Shown here piece after piece: positions 36,668 to 49,051 of a stretch of DNA of 64,000 bases (position 1 is its first letter; each line of letters opens with the position of its first letter). A program made the translations under genes and the position numbers. The notes under the pieces are model-generated. The model was given only the letters and a program-made list of their open reading frames with translations, searched no databases and had not been told where the DNA came from. Source of the DNA: Pseudomonadota bacterium. GTDB taxonomy: Bacteria; Pseudomonadota; Gammaproteobacteria; Xanthomonadales; Wenzhouxiangellaceae. The stretch covers positions 434,001 to 498,000 of the forward strand of contig CP053448.1 in NCBI GenBank assembly GCA_013285445.1, in the 5' to 3' direction.

Positions 36668-37488
36668 TCATCCTTTGCCACGGGTGAGGAATCGATGGGG
36701 CCGAACACATCCCGGAACGCGACGTATTGGGTGCCGACCATGAGCATCTGAATGAACATCGCGGTGACGATGAGCACAACCTGGCCGATGTACTGCCCGA
36801 GGGTGCCGAGCGCCAGGCTGAGGAAAAGCAGCAGAACCATCAGCACCAGCGCCGCGGCGACTGCCAGCCCGATCACCGCCAGTCCCAGGCCGAGAAACGC
36901 CGCCCAGTTGGCCAGCGCGGCGCGCAATCCGGTCACAAGCGCCCTGGGCGCCGAAAGGCGCCCGAAGGCAACCAGCGGGATGGCGAAATACATGATCGTG
37001 ATGACCGCGGCCAGGACGGCAGCGGCCAGCACCAGGCCGCCCCCGAGCGAGACTTCACCGAGCAGCTCGGCCAGCGCTTCGGGCGAGCGCATCGCGGCCT
37101 CGAGCTGATCGGGCGTCACCTGGGTCCCCAGCCAGCCGGCCAGAACAGCAAAGGCAGCCACGCTGCCGATGAGGCCAAAGGCGCCGATCCATATCAAGGC
37201 GGTGCGTCGCGACGCTGGCTGCCACGCAGCCAGAAGGGTCGAAGGTGGCGGCCGACTGCCGGTAGCCACGGCGTGGAAGGCGAGCAGTGCACCGGCCGTC
37301 AGCAGCGGAGTGAGCAGCGCGACGACCAGCTGCCCGGCCACGGGGATCAGGGCCAGCATGGAGACAAGCAGCCAGACTGCGGCGACGCCGGCCAGCGGCC
37401 GCAGGCCGCGTGCCAGTAACTCGCCGCCGGCCGGCAGCCATCCCAGCCCGCGCGCGAAGCCGGCGCGGCGATAGCCTTGCCCGTTCAT
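36652..37488 (-). CDS. BPSS1780-like multi-pass membrane protein, function unknown
   Basis: 278 residues from the ATG at 37488, which overlaps the LOG gene stop (ATGA). Six or seven hydrophobic segments make up most of the protein. The opening GLGWLPAGGELLARGLRPLAGVAAVWLL and QLVVALLTPLLTAGALLAFHAVATG fit the BPSS1780 family of uncharacterised membrane proteins. It follows the LOG-family enzyme in an operon of two. Its C-terminal codons overlap those of tatC on the other strand. Confidence 0.8.
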   Translation of the reverse strand: MNGQGYRRAGFARGLGWLPAGGELLARGLRPLAGVAAVWLLVSMLALIPVAGQLVVALLTPLLTAGALLAFHAVATGSRPPPSTLLAAWQPASRRTALIWIGAFGLIGSVAAFAVLAGWLGTQVTPDQLEAAMRSPEALAELLGEVSLGGGLVLAAAVLAAVITIMYFAIPLVAFGRLSAPRALVTGLRAALANWAAFLGLGLAVIGLAVAAALVLMVLLLFLSLALGTLGQYIGQVVLIVTAMFIQMLMVGTQYVAFRDVFGPIDSSPVAKDDQLLA

Positions 37489-38081
37489 GAATCGCGGCGC
37501 ACGGCGCAGGCCAGCGCGCTGTCTCGGGACCAGGCCGTGGCCCCTTCCAGTGCCGCGGGCACGGCCTCCGGCTGATCGACCCTCTGCCACATGTCCAGGT
37601 GGGTGCGGTTCATGAAGCGTTGCTCGACGCTGTACTGCATGAACTGGAGCAATCTGTCATAGTAGCCGTTAACGTTGACCAGTATGATGGGACCAAGGAA
37701 CTGGCCGAGGCGCTTGAGCGTCATGGCCTCGAACAGTTCTTCAAAGGTGCCGCAGCCGCCGGGCAGGGCTATGACGGCGTCGGCTTCGGCCAGCATCCGG
37801 GCCTTGCGCGTACGCATGTCTGCCACCACTTCCAGACAAGTGAGGCCGCCGTGTCCCCGTTCGACCCGGGTGAGAAACTCCGGAATGATGCCGTGCACTT
37901 CGCCGCCCGCGGCCAGCGCGCCGTCGGCCAGGGCACCCATCAGTCCGGTGCTGCCGCCGCCGTAAACAATGCGCAGACCGGAAACGGCCAACAGATGCCC
38001 CAGCCGGTTGGCGGCTTCAGTGTAGGTGGCATCGAGCGCCTGGCTTGATGCGGCGTATACCGTGACACAATGAACCGGCAT
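37485..38081 (-). CDS. LOG-family nucleoside 5'-monophosphate phosphoribohydrolase
   Basis: 198 residues of the Rossmann-like lysine-decarboxylase-like/LOG fold (TIGR00730). Signature motif ALPGGCGTFEELFEA holds the PGGxGTxxE catalytic sequence; YGGGSTGLMGALADGA and MRTRKARM are family features. LOG enzymes release adenine or cytokinin base from nucleoside monophosphates; in bacteria the role is purine salvage or small-molecule production. Its start is divergent from the cytochrome c gene, with almost no spacer. Confidence 0.92.
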   Translation of the reverse strand: MPVHCVTVYAASSQALDATYTEAANRLGHLLAVSGLRIVYGGGSTGLMGALADGALAAGGEVHGIIPEFLTRVERGHGGLTCLEVVADMRTRKARMLAEADAVIALPGGCGTFEELFEAMTLKRLGQFLGPIILVNVNGYYDRLLQFMQYSVEQRFMNRTHLDMWQRVDQPEAVPAALEGATAWSRDSALACAVRRDS

Positions 38082-38106
38082 GAATGATTCGGAGCACCAG
38101 GAAGAG

Positions 38107-38586
38107 ATGAGCTTTCATTGTAAACGTACTCCGGCTGCGCTGGGGTTGCTTGTGCTGCTGCTGACAGGATGCGGTGATGGTGTAGAGGAGGCGGCCGTTG
38201 AGCTGTCGCCTGGCCAGGAGCCGTACCTGCGTTACTGTGCCTCCTGCCATGGCAACCAGGGCGAGGGACGGGGGCCGTCGTTTCCGCCGCTGGCCGGCTC
38301 GGAGTGGATGGAGCTGCCTGAAGAGGCGCTGGCCGCGATCGTGCTCTACGGACTGCGCGGAGAGATCGAGGTCGCCGGGCAGCGTTATCGCGGTTACATG
38401 CCGCCGCTGTCGCATATCAGCGATACGGATGTCGCGTCGATCATCGCCTTCATCAAGACGCAATGGGGCGACCGCGAGGTTGAACCCGATGTGGATGGGG
38501 TCGCGCGCGCGCGTGCCGAACTGTCGGGAATGCGCCCGCTCGAAGGCCGGCCGGGCGTCGAAGACGCACTGGAGTCACTGCAGTGA
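38107..38586 (+). CDS. Cytochrome c lipoprotein
   Basis: 159 residues from the ATG at 38107 (AGGAAGAG just upstream; ATG at 38080 is the alternative). The signal ends in a lipobox LLTGC, so it should be a lipoprotein. One haem site, CASCH, is near residue 46, and a distal Met candidate lies in RGYMPPLSH. The core HGNQGEGRGPSFPPLAGS is typical of class I cytochromes c. The stop overlaps the rhomboid gene (GTGA). Confidence 0.85.
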   Translation: MSFHCKRTPAALGLLVLLLTGCGDGVEEAAVELSPGQEPYLRYCASCHGNQGEGRGPSFPPLAGSEWMELPEEALAAIVLYGLRGEIEVAGQRYRGYMPPLSHISDTDVASIIAFIKTQWGDREVEPDVDGVARARAELSGMRPLEGRPGVEDALESLQ

Positions 38587-39224
38587 ACATGCCGCCAATC
38601 CAGCCCGGCCGCGCCACCTTGCCGGCCGCGATGATCATTCTGGGGGTGACGGTCGTTGCCTATTTTATCCAGCAGACCGCGCTCAATGAAGCGCTGAGGC
38701 TGTTTGCGCTGTGGCCGCTGGCCAGTTCATCCGAGCTGCCGGCCGGCCTCGGTGTCGGATTCGCTCCCTGGCAGCTGGTGAGCTACGGTTTTCTGCACGG
38801 CGGCATTGCGCACCTGTTTTTCAACATGTTTGCGCTCTATATGTTCGGCCTGCCGGTTGAGCGGGTCTGGGGCATGCGACGCTTCGTGATCTATTATTTT
38901 GTCTGCCTGGTCGGTGCCGGTCTGGTGCAGCTGCTGGTCGCCGCAATGGCCGGTGAGATCTACCCGACGATTGGTGCATCGGGCGCGGTGTTCGGCGTGT
39001 TGCTGGCCTACGGTCTGATGTTTCCCAACAGCACCATCGTGCTTTTGATTCCTCCGATACCGATCAAGGCCAAGTACTTCGTGGTCGGCTATGGCCTGCT
39101 GACGCTGCTGTTCGGGATGACCGGCACGATGTCCGGTGTGGCCCATTTCGCCCATCTCGGCGGCATGTTGTTCGGTTTCGCCCTGATCGTGTACTGGAGC
39201 AGCCGCAAGGGGCGTCGGCGCTAG
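38583..39224 (+). CDS. Rhomboid-family intramembrane serine protease
   Basis: 213 residues, six transmembrane helices. Catalytic dyad: Ser in TIGASGAVFGVLLAYG and His in AHFAHLGGMLFG; the GFLHGGIAHLFFNMFALYMFG His-Asn motif stabilises the oxyanion. It cleaves transmembrane substrates. The start is GTG at 38583 overlapping the cytochrome gene stop; ATG 38589 is an alternative. It converges on hemF across a shared terminator hairpin. Confidence 0.92.
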   Translation: MNMPPIQPGRATLPAAMIILGVTVVAYFIQQTALNEALRLFALWPLASSSELPAGLGVGFAPWQLVSYGFLHGGIAHLFFNMFALYMFGLPVERVWGMRRFVIYYFVCLVGAGLVQLLVAAMAGEIYPTIGASGAVFGVLLAYGLMFPNSTIVLLIPPIPIKAKYFVVGYGLLTLLFGMTGTMSGVAHFAHLGGMLFGFALIVYWSSRKGRRR

Positions 39225-39225
39225 T

Positions 39226-42660
<3,435 letters not shown>

Positions 42661-42770
42661 GTAAACTTAACTGGTTGCTCGGCTGCATGCCCGGCCGCGG
42701 CGGGTGGCCGCCGCGCGGCCGTTCAGAGTCGATCCCGGCATCAGCCAGGCGTCGTCGCGTGGCCGGCACT

Positions 42771-43247
42771 TCAGTGCCGGAATTCTCCTTCCTCGTCAAA
42801 CATCAGATCCTCCATCCACGCGTAGTTGGCCTCCTGGCCGGGCTGATTGAACAGCACCATCAATACCACCCACTTGACGTCGCCGATGCCGATCTCGGCG
42901 CTGTCGAGCGCGGCAAGCCGGTCGATGACCATCTCGCGCCGTGGCGGGTCCAGAACGCCAACGTTTTCCAGATACAGAAGGAAACCGCGCGCATCGACAT
43001 CGAGCCGTCGCATCTCCTCGTTGGTGAATACCCGCAGCGGATTGCGCTCATGGCCGTCGATTTCCGGCAGCCTGCGCTGCTCCGCGAGGCCGTCCAGCCA
43101 GGCAAAGGCGCGCTCGATCTCGCCGCTGGAAAAGCCGGCTTCCTCAAGGCTGTCGCTGAGCTCCTCGCGATCGGGTTCTGCCTCGGGCTCGTCATAGATA
43201 TAGTTCTCGAACAGGTACATCAGCAGGTCGAGTACGTTTTCCTTCAT
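42771..43247 (-). CDS. smg: Smg family protein (DUF494)
   Basis: 158 residues, starting MKENVLDLLMYLFENYIYDE, the Smg hallmark, with an acidic helical body and closing WVVLMVLFNQPGQEANYAWMEDL. The function remains uncharacterised; it is conserved beside dprA and def-fmt in many gammaproteobacteria. GGAAGGAG precedes the ATG, 11 bases after the dprA stop. Confidence 0.93.
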   Translation of the reverse strand: MKENVLDLLMYLFENYIYDEPEAEPDREELSDSLEEAGFSSGEIERAFAWLDGLAEQRRLPEIDGHERNPLRVFTNEEMRRLDVDARGFLLYLENVGVLDPPRREMVIDRLAALDSAEIGIGDVKWVVLMVLFNQPGQEANYAWMEDLMFDEEGEFRH

Positions 43248-43258
43248 CCACTCCTTCC

Positions 43259-44407
43259 TCAGGCATTGCGACTGTAGCGACCGCCAGCATGAGCGACGAC
43301 TGCGCCGTCGAGCTCGAGCATCAGCAGCATGGAGGATACCGCCGCGGGCGTCAAATTGGAACGCTCGATGATCGTGTCGACCGGCGTGGGGTCAAAGCCG
43401 ATCACGTCGAGCAGTTGCTGATAGTCGGGATCTGAGAGGATATGCGGCAAGTCGGGTGATTCATCAAGGCCTTTGTCGTTTCGGCCGCCGTCGAGCTCAA
43501 GCAGATGCTCGAGTGCACCGGCCAGCTCCTGTGCCAGCGGTGCCAGGGCCTCGATAACTTCGTCGGCCGACTCGGTCAGGTGCGCACCATCGCGAATAAG
43601 CCGGTGGCAGCCGCGCGCCTGCGGGTTGTGCACCGAACCGGGAATGGCAAATACCTCCCGGCCCTGCTCGTTCGCCAGGCGGGCGGTGATCAGAGAGCCG
43701 CTGCGCAGTCCGGCCTCGATGACCACGACCCCGAGGCTGGCGCCGCTGATGATGCGGTTGCGAGCCGGAAAATTGCCCGGCAGGGGCGGCGTGCCGGGCG
43801 GAAAGCTGCTGATCAGGGCGCCACCCTCGAGAATGTCCTCGGCCAGACGGCGATGGCGCGCCGGATAGACGCGGTCGGGGCCGGTTCCGGCCACGGCGAT
43901 CGTCTGCCCGCCGGCATCCAGGCAGCCGCGGTGGGCTGCGCCGTCGACGCCTGCGGCCAGGCCACTGGTGATCACGAAGCCGGCGCGGGCCAGCCGATGG
44001 GCAAAGGACCCGGCGTGATCGAGACCGCCGCGCGTTGCGCTGCGACTGCCGACAATGGCGATCTGTGGCCGCACCAGCACATCCGGCTGACCGGCCACGA
44101 ACAGCGCCAGGGGCGGGTCGGGAATGCGTTGCAGCAGGGGCGGATACAGCGGATCGTCGCGGGTGATGAGCCAGTGATGGTCGGCCTCGAGCCAGCGCAG
44201 GCATCGCTGCATGGCGTTTGGGTCGGGTCGGCGCAGCGTTCTGATCAGTGCATCATCGAGACCGGCCGAGCGCAGCGTTTCGTCACCCGCCGAGGGCCAG
44301 TCCAGTGGATCGGGGAGGATTGCCTGCAGACGCTCAAGCCGGCGCGGGCCGAGCCCCTCGGTCAGTACCACGCGCAGCCAGGCTTCAGCTCGTTCCGGTT
44401 GTGGCAC
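43259..44407 (-). CDS. dprA: DNA-processing protein DprA (Smf)
   Basis: 382 residues. The Rossmann-like DprA core has IAIVGSRSATRGG, GFVITSGLAAGVDGAAHRG, FPARNRIISGASLGVVVIEA, and REVFAIPGSVHNPQARGCHRLI. A C-terminal winged helix follows (DVIGFDPTPVDTIIERSNLTPAAVSSMLLMLELDGAVV). DprA loads RecA on incoming single-stranded DNA in natural transformation and also occurs in non-competent species. Confidence 0.95.
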   Translation of the reverse strand: MPQPERAEAWLRVVLTEGLGPRRLERLQAILPDPLDWPSAGDETLRSAGLDDALIRTLRRPDPNAMQRCLRWLEADHHWLITRDDPLYPPLLQRIPDPPLALFVAGQPDVLVRPQIAIVGSRSATRGGLDHAGSFAHRLARAGFVITSGLAAGVDGAAHRGCLDAGGQTIAVAGTGPDRVYPARHRRLAEDILEGGALISSFPPGTPPLPGNFPARNRIISGASLGVVVIEAGLRSGSLITARLANEQGREVFAIPGSVHNPQARGCHRLIRDGAHLTESADEVIEALAPLAQELAGALEHLLELDGGRNDKGLDESPDLPHILSDPDYQQLLDVIGFDPTPVDTIIERSNLTPAAVSSMLLMLELDGAVVAHAGGRYSRNA

Positions 44408-44476
44408 GGTGCTGACTTGGTGCGTTGCCCGTGCCGGGCGAGGCGATGCCGCCGCCCGGCGCAGGAGATCGCGGAC

Positions 44477-45685
44477 TCAGAGCCGGCGATCCGGGTGATC
44501 GAGACGGTCGCCTTCGCTGATCGGGTGCGTGCTGCCCTCGAGCACAATGGCGTAGCTGACGCGGTCGAATGCGCGAAAGACCATGACCTGACCCGCATAC
44601 TCGTCGGGCAGGGTGACGAAGCTGCGGTCGCGCTCTTCGCTCTGGGTCAGATAAACGGCACGGTAGCGCTGCGTGTCGCTGATCGTCTCGCCGGGACGAA
44701 ACGCCGAGAAGGTATGTCCGGGCTGCACGCCGTCGACCTCGCCCAGGTTGATGGCAATGATCTGGTAGTGACCGGCCCCGAACCGGTTCTGCGCCACCGC
44801 CAGCACGCGCGCCCGCTCGGGAACGCGGTCCATGGCGCGCGGGAAGAAGCTGGCATCGTAGATGTGATCGTCAAGCGGCAGCACGACGTCGCCCGCGCCC
44901 ACTTCACGCCCGCCTTCCATGATTTCGAGGATGGTCGGATCACCGGCCTTGAGAACGCGCGCGCGAGCCGACTCCCAAAGCTCGTAGCCGACGATTGGAT
45001 AGTCGAAGCGTTCGAGGCGACCGAACGTGGTCTTCCACACCGCGCCGGAGGGGCGCACGGAGGACGGCACCTGCGCCTTGTTGAGCCGTACGATGTTTCG
45101 CCGCAGCGGGTTATCGCGTCGGGGCTGTTTGCTGCGGTCCTCGAACTGATGCAGCGGGCGGGCAATGATGACCTCTGCGCCGACGCGCGCATCGGTCATG
45201 CCGCGCACGTAGGTGCGGTCCCCGGGCCCGGCGTAGATGCGCTGCTCGTTGTTGGCCACCACGTAGGGCAGGGACTCGTATTCCTCGGCCGACACGACGC
45301 GCGGCCGCGTCAGGAAGGATTCTATGGCGTCGAAGGGAATCGTCGTAATCGGTCCCTCAATGGACTCGCGACGCACCTCCGGTGACAGACGGCGGATCGA
45401 ATCGTCAACCGCGTCGCTGACGGTCAGGCGCGGCTCGCCGCCGACGAATACCAGCGAGATGACGTCACCGGGGTAGATCCGGTGCGGGTTGTCGATCTGG
45501 GGATTGGCGTGCCAGATGGCCGGCCACTGCCAGGGGCGCGTCAGGAAGCGTCCGGCAATGTCCCACAGCGTGTCACCTTCCTGCACCACGTACTCTCTGG
45601 GATGGTCTTCACGCAGCTCGACGTCCTGGGCCTGCAGACTGAACGCCAGCAGCATGGCGATGGTCAAAAACACGAAGCGTTTCAC
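44477..45685 (-). CDS. LysM-domain envelope protein
   Basis: 402 residues from a GTG at 45685 with GGAGGGAG upstream. Signal peptide VKRFVFLTIAMLLAFSLQAQ. A LysM domain sits at about 30-85 (YVVQEGDTLWDIAGRFLTRPWQWPAIW...NPHRIYPGDVI), which binds peptidoglycan. The remaining 300 residues are a beta-rich domain conserved in proteins at this locus, function unknown. It is divergent from def, the standard gammaproteobacterial arrangement dprA-LysM/def-fmt. Confidence 0.9.
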   Translation of the reverse strand: MKRFVFLTIAMLLAFSLQAQDVELREDHPREYVVQEGDTLWDIAGRFLTRPWQWPAIWHANPQIDNPHRIYPGDVISLVFVGGEPRLTVSDAVDDSIRRLSPEVRRESIEGPITTIPFDAIESFLTRPRVVSAEEYESLPYVVANNEQRIYAGPGDRTYVRGMTDARVGAEVIIARPLHQFEDRSKQPRRDNPLRRNIVRLNKAQVPSSVRPSGAVWKTTFGRLERFDYPIVGYELWESARARVLKAGDPTILEIMEGGREVGAGDVVLPLDDHIYDASFFPRAMDRVPERARVLAVAQNRFGAGHYQIIAINLGEVDGVQPGHTFSAFRPGETISDTQRYRAVYLTQSEERDRSFVTLPDEYAGQVMVFRAFDRVSYAIVLEGSTHPISEGDRLDHPDRRL

Positions 45686-45785
45686 GGAGTCACTCCCTCC
45701 AGCAATGCCCACGGGCTTGATTTTCTGAAGACTATCATAAACATTATCATTGTAAAACGCACGCTTAAGCGGTATTTCTAAACTC
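45686..45785. promoter_or_regulatory. AT-rich divergent promoter region, LysM gene / def
   Basis: This 100-base gap is strikingly AT-rich against its surroundings. It contains TTGATT at 45717-45722 and CATTAT at 45742-45747 on the plus strand, and TATGAT (complement of 45734-45739) on the minus strand. Individual promoter elements are uncertain; the region must serve both genes. Confidence 0.4.
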
Positions 45786-46295
45786 ATGTCAACACTCGAC
45801 ATCCTCGAATACCCCGATCCGCGCCTCCGGCGCGTGGCAAAACCGGTCGAAAAGGTCGGTGAACGCGAACGCCAGCTGGCCGCCGATATGCTTGAGACGA
45901 TGTACGCCGAGCGCGGCATCGGCCTGGCCGCGACCCAGGTCAACGAGGGCATCAGGCTGGTGGTCATGGACCTCAGCGACACTCGCGATGAGCCGCGCGT
46001 GTTCGTCAACCCGGAAATCACCGAAGCCTCCGGAAGCCAGCGCTGCGAGGAAGGCTGCCTGTCCGTTCCCGGCGTCTATGCCGAGGTCGAGCGCGCCGAC
46101 AGCGTGCGGGTGCGGGCGCTCGATCTCGATGGTGATGTGTTCGAGCTGGATGCCAGTGGTCTGCTGGCGGTCTGCATCCAGCACGAGATCGACCATCTCG
46201 ACGGCAAGGTATTCGTTGACTACTTGTCACCTCTCAAGCGGCGCATGGTCGAAAAGCGATTGCGCAAGCAGCAGCGCGATAAAGTCACTGCCTGA
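45786..46295 (+). CDS. def: Peptide deformylase
   Basis: 169 residues. The three PDF motifs are GIGLAATQV (motif I), EEGCLSVPG (motif II, metal-binding Cys) and [12 protein letters not shown] (motif III, two His and catalytic Glu). It removes the formyl group from nascent N-termini. It heads the run def-fmt-rsmB; fmt starts by TGATG overlap. Confidence 0.97.
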   Translation: MSTLDILEYPDPRLRRVAKPVEKVGERERQLAADMLETMYAERGIGLAATQVNEGIRLVVMDLSDTRDEPRVFVNPEITEASGSQRCEEGCLSVPGVYAEVERADSVRVRALDLDGDVFELDASGLLAVCIQHEIDHLDGKVFVDYLSPLKRRMVEKRLRKQQRDKVTA

Positions 46296-47218
46296 TGGTG
46301 CGGGTGGTCTTTGCCGGTACGCCGGCGTTCGCGGTGCCGGCGCTGGCTGCATTGCTTGACCATCCGCGCTGCGAGGTGGTCGCCGTGCTGACCCAGCCTG
46401 ACCGGCGCGCCGGTCGTGGCCGCAAGCTGCGACCGGGTCCGGTCAAGCAGGTCGCCGAGGCGGCTGGCATCGCGGTTTTCCAGCCCGAGCGACTGAGCGG
46501 CCGACATGCGCCATCGGCGCTGCTGGCCCGGGACATTGATCTGCTGGTCACTGCCGCCTACGGGCTGCTGCTGCCATCCCGGGTGCTGGACTGGCCGGCG
46601 CTGGGCTGCTGGAATCTGCATGCTTCGCTGCTGCCGCGCTGGCGCGGCGCCAGCCCGATCCAGCAGGCCATACTGGCCGGTGACCGCTATGGCGGCATAT
46701 CGCTGATGAAAATGGACACCGGGCTGGACACGGGCCCGGTGATTCTGCAGTCGCCGCTGGCGATCGAAGACGAGGAGACGGCCGGTGAACTGCACGATCG
46801 GCTTGCGGCCCTGGCCGCCAGTCTGCTGCGGGCGGCCATCGACCGGCTCGACGCCGGGACGCTGCCGGTCGGAGCGGCTCAGGATGACCGCCTGGCCACG
46901 CATGCACCACTGATCCGGCGCGAGGATGCGTGGCTGGACTGGCGGGCGCCGGCCGACAGTCTGGCGCGGCGGGTGAGGGCGTTTCATCCCTGGCCGGTCG
47001 CGTTTGGCGAGATTGAGGAGACGACGTTCAGGATTCATCGCGCCCGGGCAGCCGATGGGAGCGCGCAACCCGGTGTGCTGATCGGCGGCGCTGGCCGGGA
47101 TGTCGTCGCTGTCGGCTGCGGTCAGGGTGTGCTCGAGATCCGGGAGCTGCAGGCCCCCGGCCGTCGTCGGGTGTCGGCCCGCGACTGGTGGAACGCGCGT
47201 TCGGCCGGATCGCAGTGA
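46295..47218 (+). CDS. fmt: Methionyl-tRNA formyltransferase
   Basis: 307 residues. FAGTPAFAVPALAALL at the N-terminus, catalytic Asn-His-Asp set in CWNLHASLLPRWRGASPIQQAI and MKMDTGLDTGPV, and the C-terminal OB-like domain. It transfers formyl from 10-formyl-THF to Met-tRNAi. It overlaps def by one base (TGATG) and rsmB by four (GTGA). Confidence 0.97.
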   Translation: MVRVVFAGTPAFAVPALAALLDHPRCEVVAVLTQPDRRAGRGRKLRPGPVKQVAEAAGIAVFQPERLSGRHAPSALLARDIDLLVTAAYGLLLPSRVLDWPALGCWNLHASLLPRWRGASPIQQAILAGDRYGGISLMKMDTGLDTGPVILQSPLAIEDEETAGELHDRLAALAASLLRAAIDRLDAGTLPVGAAQDDRLATHAPLIRREDAWLDWRAPADSLARRVRAFHPWPVAFGEIEETTFRIHRARAADGSAQPGVLIGGAGRDVVAVGCGQGVLEIRELQAPGRRRVSARDWWNARSAGSQ

Positions 47219-48531
47219 CGGTCGCCGGAGCGCTGCCGCGAAGCGTTGCCGCCAGGGCACTGGCGTCGGTGCTCGATCAGGGCCGGGCCCTTGACGAAGT
47301 GCTCGGCGAGATGCTCGCCGCGTGCGCCGATAGCCGCGATCGGTCGCTGGTCAGGCGTCTGTGTCACGGTGTCCTGCGCGACTGGCCGGCACTCGACCGG
47401 CTGATCCGGTTGCTGTCCAAGCGGCCGCCGCGCGGCCGGCAGCGGGTGATCCATTTCCTGCTCGCCGTGGCGCTGCAGGAGCTGCGCGATCGGCGTGAAC
47501 CGGCACCTGCGGTAGTGCATGCGGCCGTTGCCGGGGCGCGCGTGCTGTGCGGGGAGCGGGTGACCGGTGTGGTCAACGCTGTGTTGCGGCGCTATTTGCG
47601 CGAGGCTGCCGAACTCGAATTGCCGGTTGACGACGTGGTGCTGACCACGGGTTACCCGCGCTGGCTGGTCGAGGCGATCGAGAAGGACTGGGGCGAGCGC
47701 TCAGCGCTCATCCTGGCTGCCGGCAACCAGCCGCCGCCGCTTTGGCTGCGCGTCAATCGGCGCCGGCTTTCGGTGGGCCGGGCGCAGGCTTTACTGGCCG
47801 AAGCCGGTCATGACGCGCACCGGATCGCGGGCTTTTCTGATGCACTGCTGCTGGCCAGGCGGGCTGCAGTCAGCGACCTGCCCGGCTTCACCGAAGGTCA
47901 CCTGTCGGTGCAGGATGGCGCGGCCCAGCTGGCAGTGGACTATCTTCGTCTGGACGATGCCCGGACCGTTCTCGACGCATGCGCTGCACCGGGCGGCAAG
48001 ACCGCGCACCTGCTTGAACGCGCCGATGTCGAAGTGACCGCTGTCGAAATCGATGTTCGGCGCATGCGCCGGATGCGGGCCGGTCTGAAACGCCTCGGGC
48101 TGCGCGCCGATCTGGTCGTCGGCGATGCGGCCCGGCCAGAGGACTGGTGGGACGGGCGGCGTTTCGACCGGATCCTGGTCGATGCGCCGTGTTCGGCGAC
48201 TGGCGTCATGCGGCGGCACCCCGACATCCGCTGGCTGCGTCGGCCGGACGATATCGGACGCCTGGTCGGGACGCAGCGCCGTCTGCTCGATGCGCTGTGG
48301 CCCCTGGTGCGCCCTGGAGGTATCCTTGTCTACGCCACCTGCTCGGTGCTTCACGCGGAAAATGCCGGGCAGATCCAAGCCTTTCTGGAGCGCCATGCCG
48401 ATGCCCGAGCGATGGAAGATTGCGCCTGCCCCGGCCGGCCGCCGCCGGCCGGGCCTGGTCGTCAGCTGCTGCCGGGCGACCATGATTGCGATGGTTTTTA
48501 TTATGCTGCCGTTGAGCGCCTGCCGGACTGA
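47215..48531 (+). CDS. rsmB: 16S rRNA m5C967 methyltransferase RsmB
   Basis: 438 residues. NusB-like N-terminal domain (about 1-135), then the Rossmann methyltransferase: SAM motif LDACAAPGGKTAHLLE, catalytic cysteines in DAPCSATGVMRRHPDI and YATCSVLHAEN. The GTG at 47215 (GTGA overlap with the fmt stop) gives the usual start VTVAGALPRS; a GTG at 47188 is further into fmt. The C-terminal codons overlap the DUF4390 gene by about 50 bases. Confidence 0.93.
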   Translation: MTVAGALPRSVAARALASVLDQGRALDEVLGEMLAACADSRDRSLVRRLCHGVLRDWPALDRLIRLLSKRPPRGRQRVIHFLLAVALQELRDRREPAPAVVHAAVAGARVLCGERVTGVVNAVLRRYLREAAELELPVDDVVLTTGYPRWLVEAIEKDWGERSALILAAGNQPPPLWLRVNRRRLSVGRAQALLAEAGHDAHRIAGFSDALLLARRAAVSDLPGFTEGHLSVQDGAAQLAVDYLRLDDARTVLDACAAPGGKTAHLLERADVEVTAVEIDVRRMRRMRAGLKRLGLRADLVVGDAARPEDWWDGRRFDRILVDAPCSATGVMRRHPDIRWLRRPDDIGRLVGTQRRLLDALWPLVRPGGILVYATCSVLHAENAGQIQAFLERHADARAMEDCACPGRPPPAGPGRQLLPGDHDCDGFYYAAVERLPD

Positions 48532-49051
48532 TTCCACCCCCGACTGGCGCGTGGCGCTGGAGTCGATCCAGGTGCAGCGCGCCGCTGGGGAAATCGAGGT
48601 CAGGGCCGGTATTGAACTTCAGCCCAGTCCGGCGATGCTCGAGGCGCTCGAGCGCGGCGTGACCCTGACGTTGCTGGTCGCGCTGCGTGCGCCCTCGGGC
48701 CCGGTCTGGCTGCCGGGCCTCGATGAGCGCCGCCGTCATCGACTGGAGCTCAGTTACCTGCCGCTGAGCCGACATTACGAGCTGGTGGACCTGCACAACG
48801 ATCGCCGCAGCACGTATCCTCGTCTGAGCATGCTGCTTGACGCGCTGCGGCGACCGCGATCATGGTCGATCCCGGTCGACAGGGGCGATGACCCGGCGCG
48901 TGTTCACGCCCGCATCCAGCTTGACCGCACACGGCTGCCCTCACCGATGCGGCTGCCCACCTGGTTCAACCGGCAGTGGCGCCTGTCGAGTCCCTGGTAC
49001 GAGCTTCCGCTGGCTGATCCGGCGGTCCTGGACAGCGCCGATGCTCGGTAG
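48482..49051 (+). CDS. DUF4390 protein, exported
   Basis: 189 residues from the ATG at 48482, inside the end of rsmB in another frame. The N-terminus MIAMVFIMLPLSAC could be a signal with a lipobox (LSAC); the mature part (VALESIQVQRAAGEIEVRAG, LELSYLPLSRHYELVDL, LPSPMRLPTWFNRQWRL) matches DUF4390, which sits with ntrYX in many proteobacteria. It is probably a periplasmic partner of the NtrY sensor (inference). It overlaps ntrY by 11 bases. Confidence 0.82.
   Translation: MIAMVFIMLPLSACRTDSTPDWRVALESIQVQRAAGEIEVRAGIELQPSPAMLEALERGVTLTLLVALRAPSGPVWLPGLDERRRHRLELSYLPLSRHYELVDLHNDRRSTYPRLSMLLDALRRPRSWSIPVDRGDDPARVHARIQLDRTRLPSPMRLPTWFNRQWRLSSPWYELPLADPAVLDSADAR

Noticed and set aside
43505-45385. 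626-codon plus-strand frame over dprA and the LysM gene
   Set aside because: It spans two well-supported minus-strand genes and has no recognisable domain.
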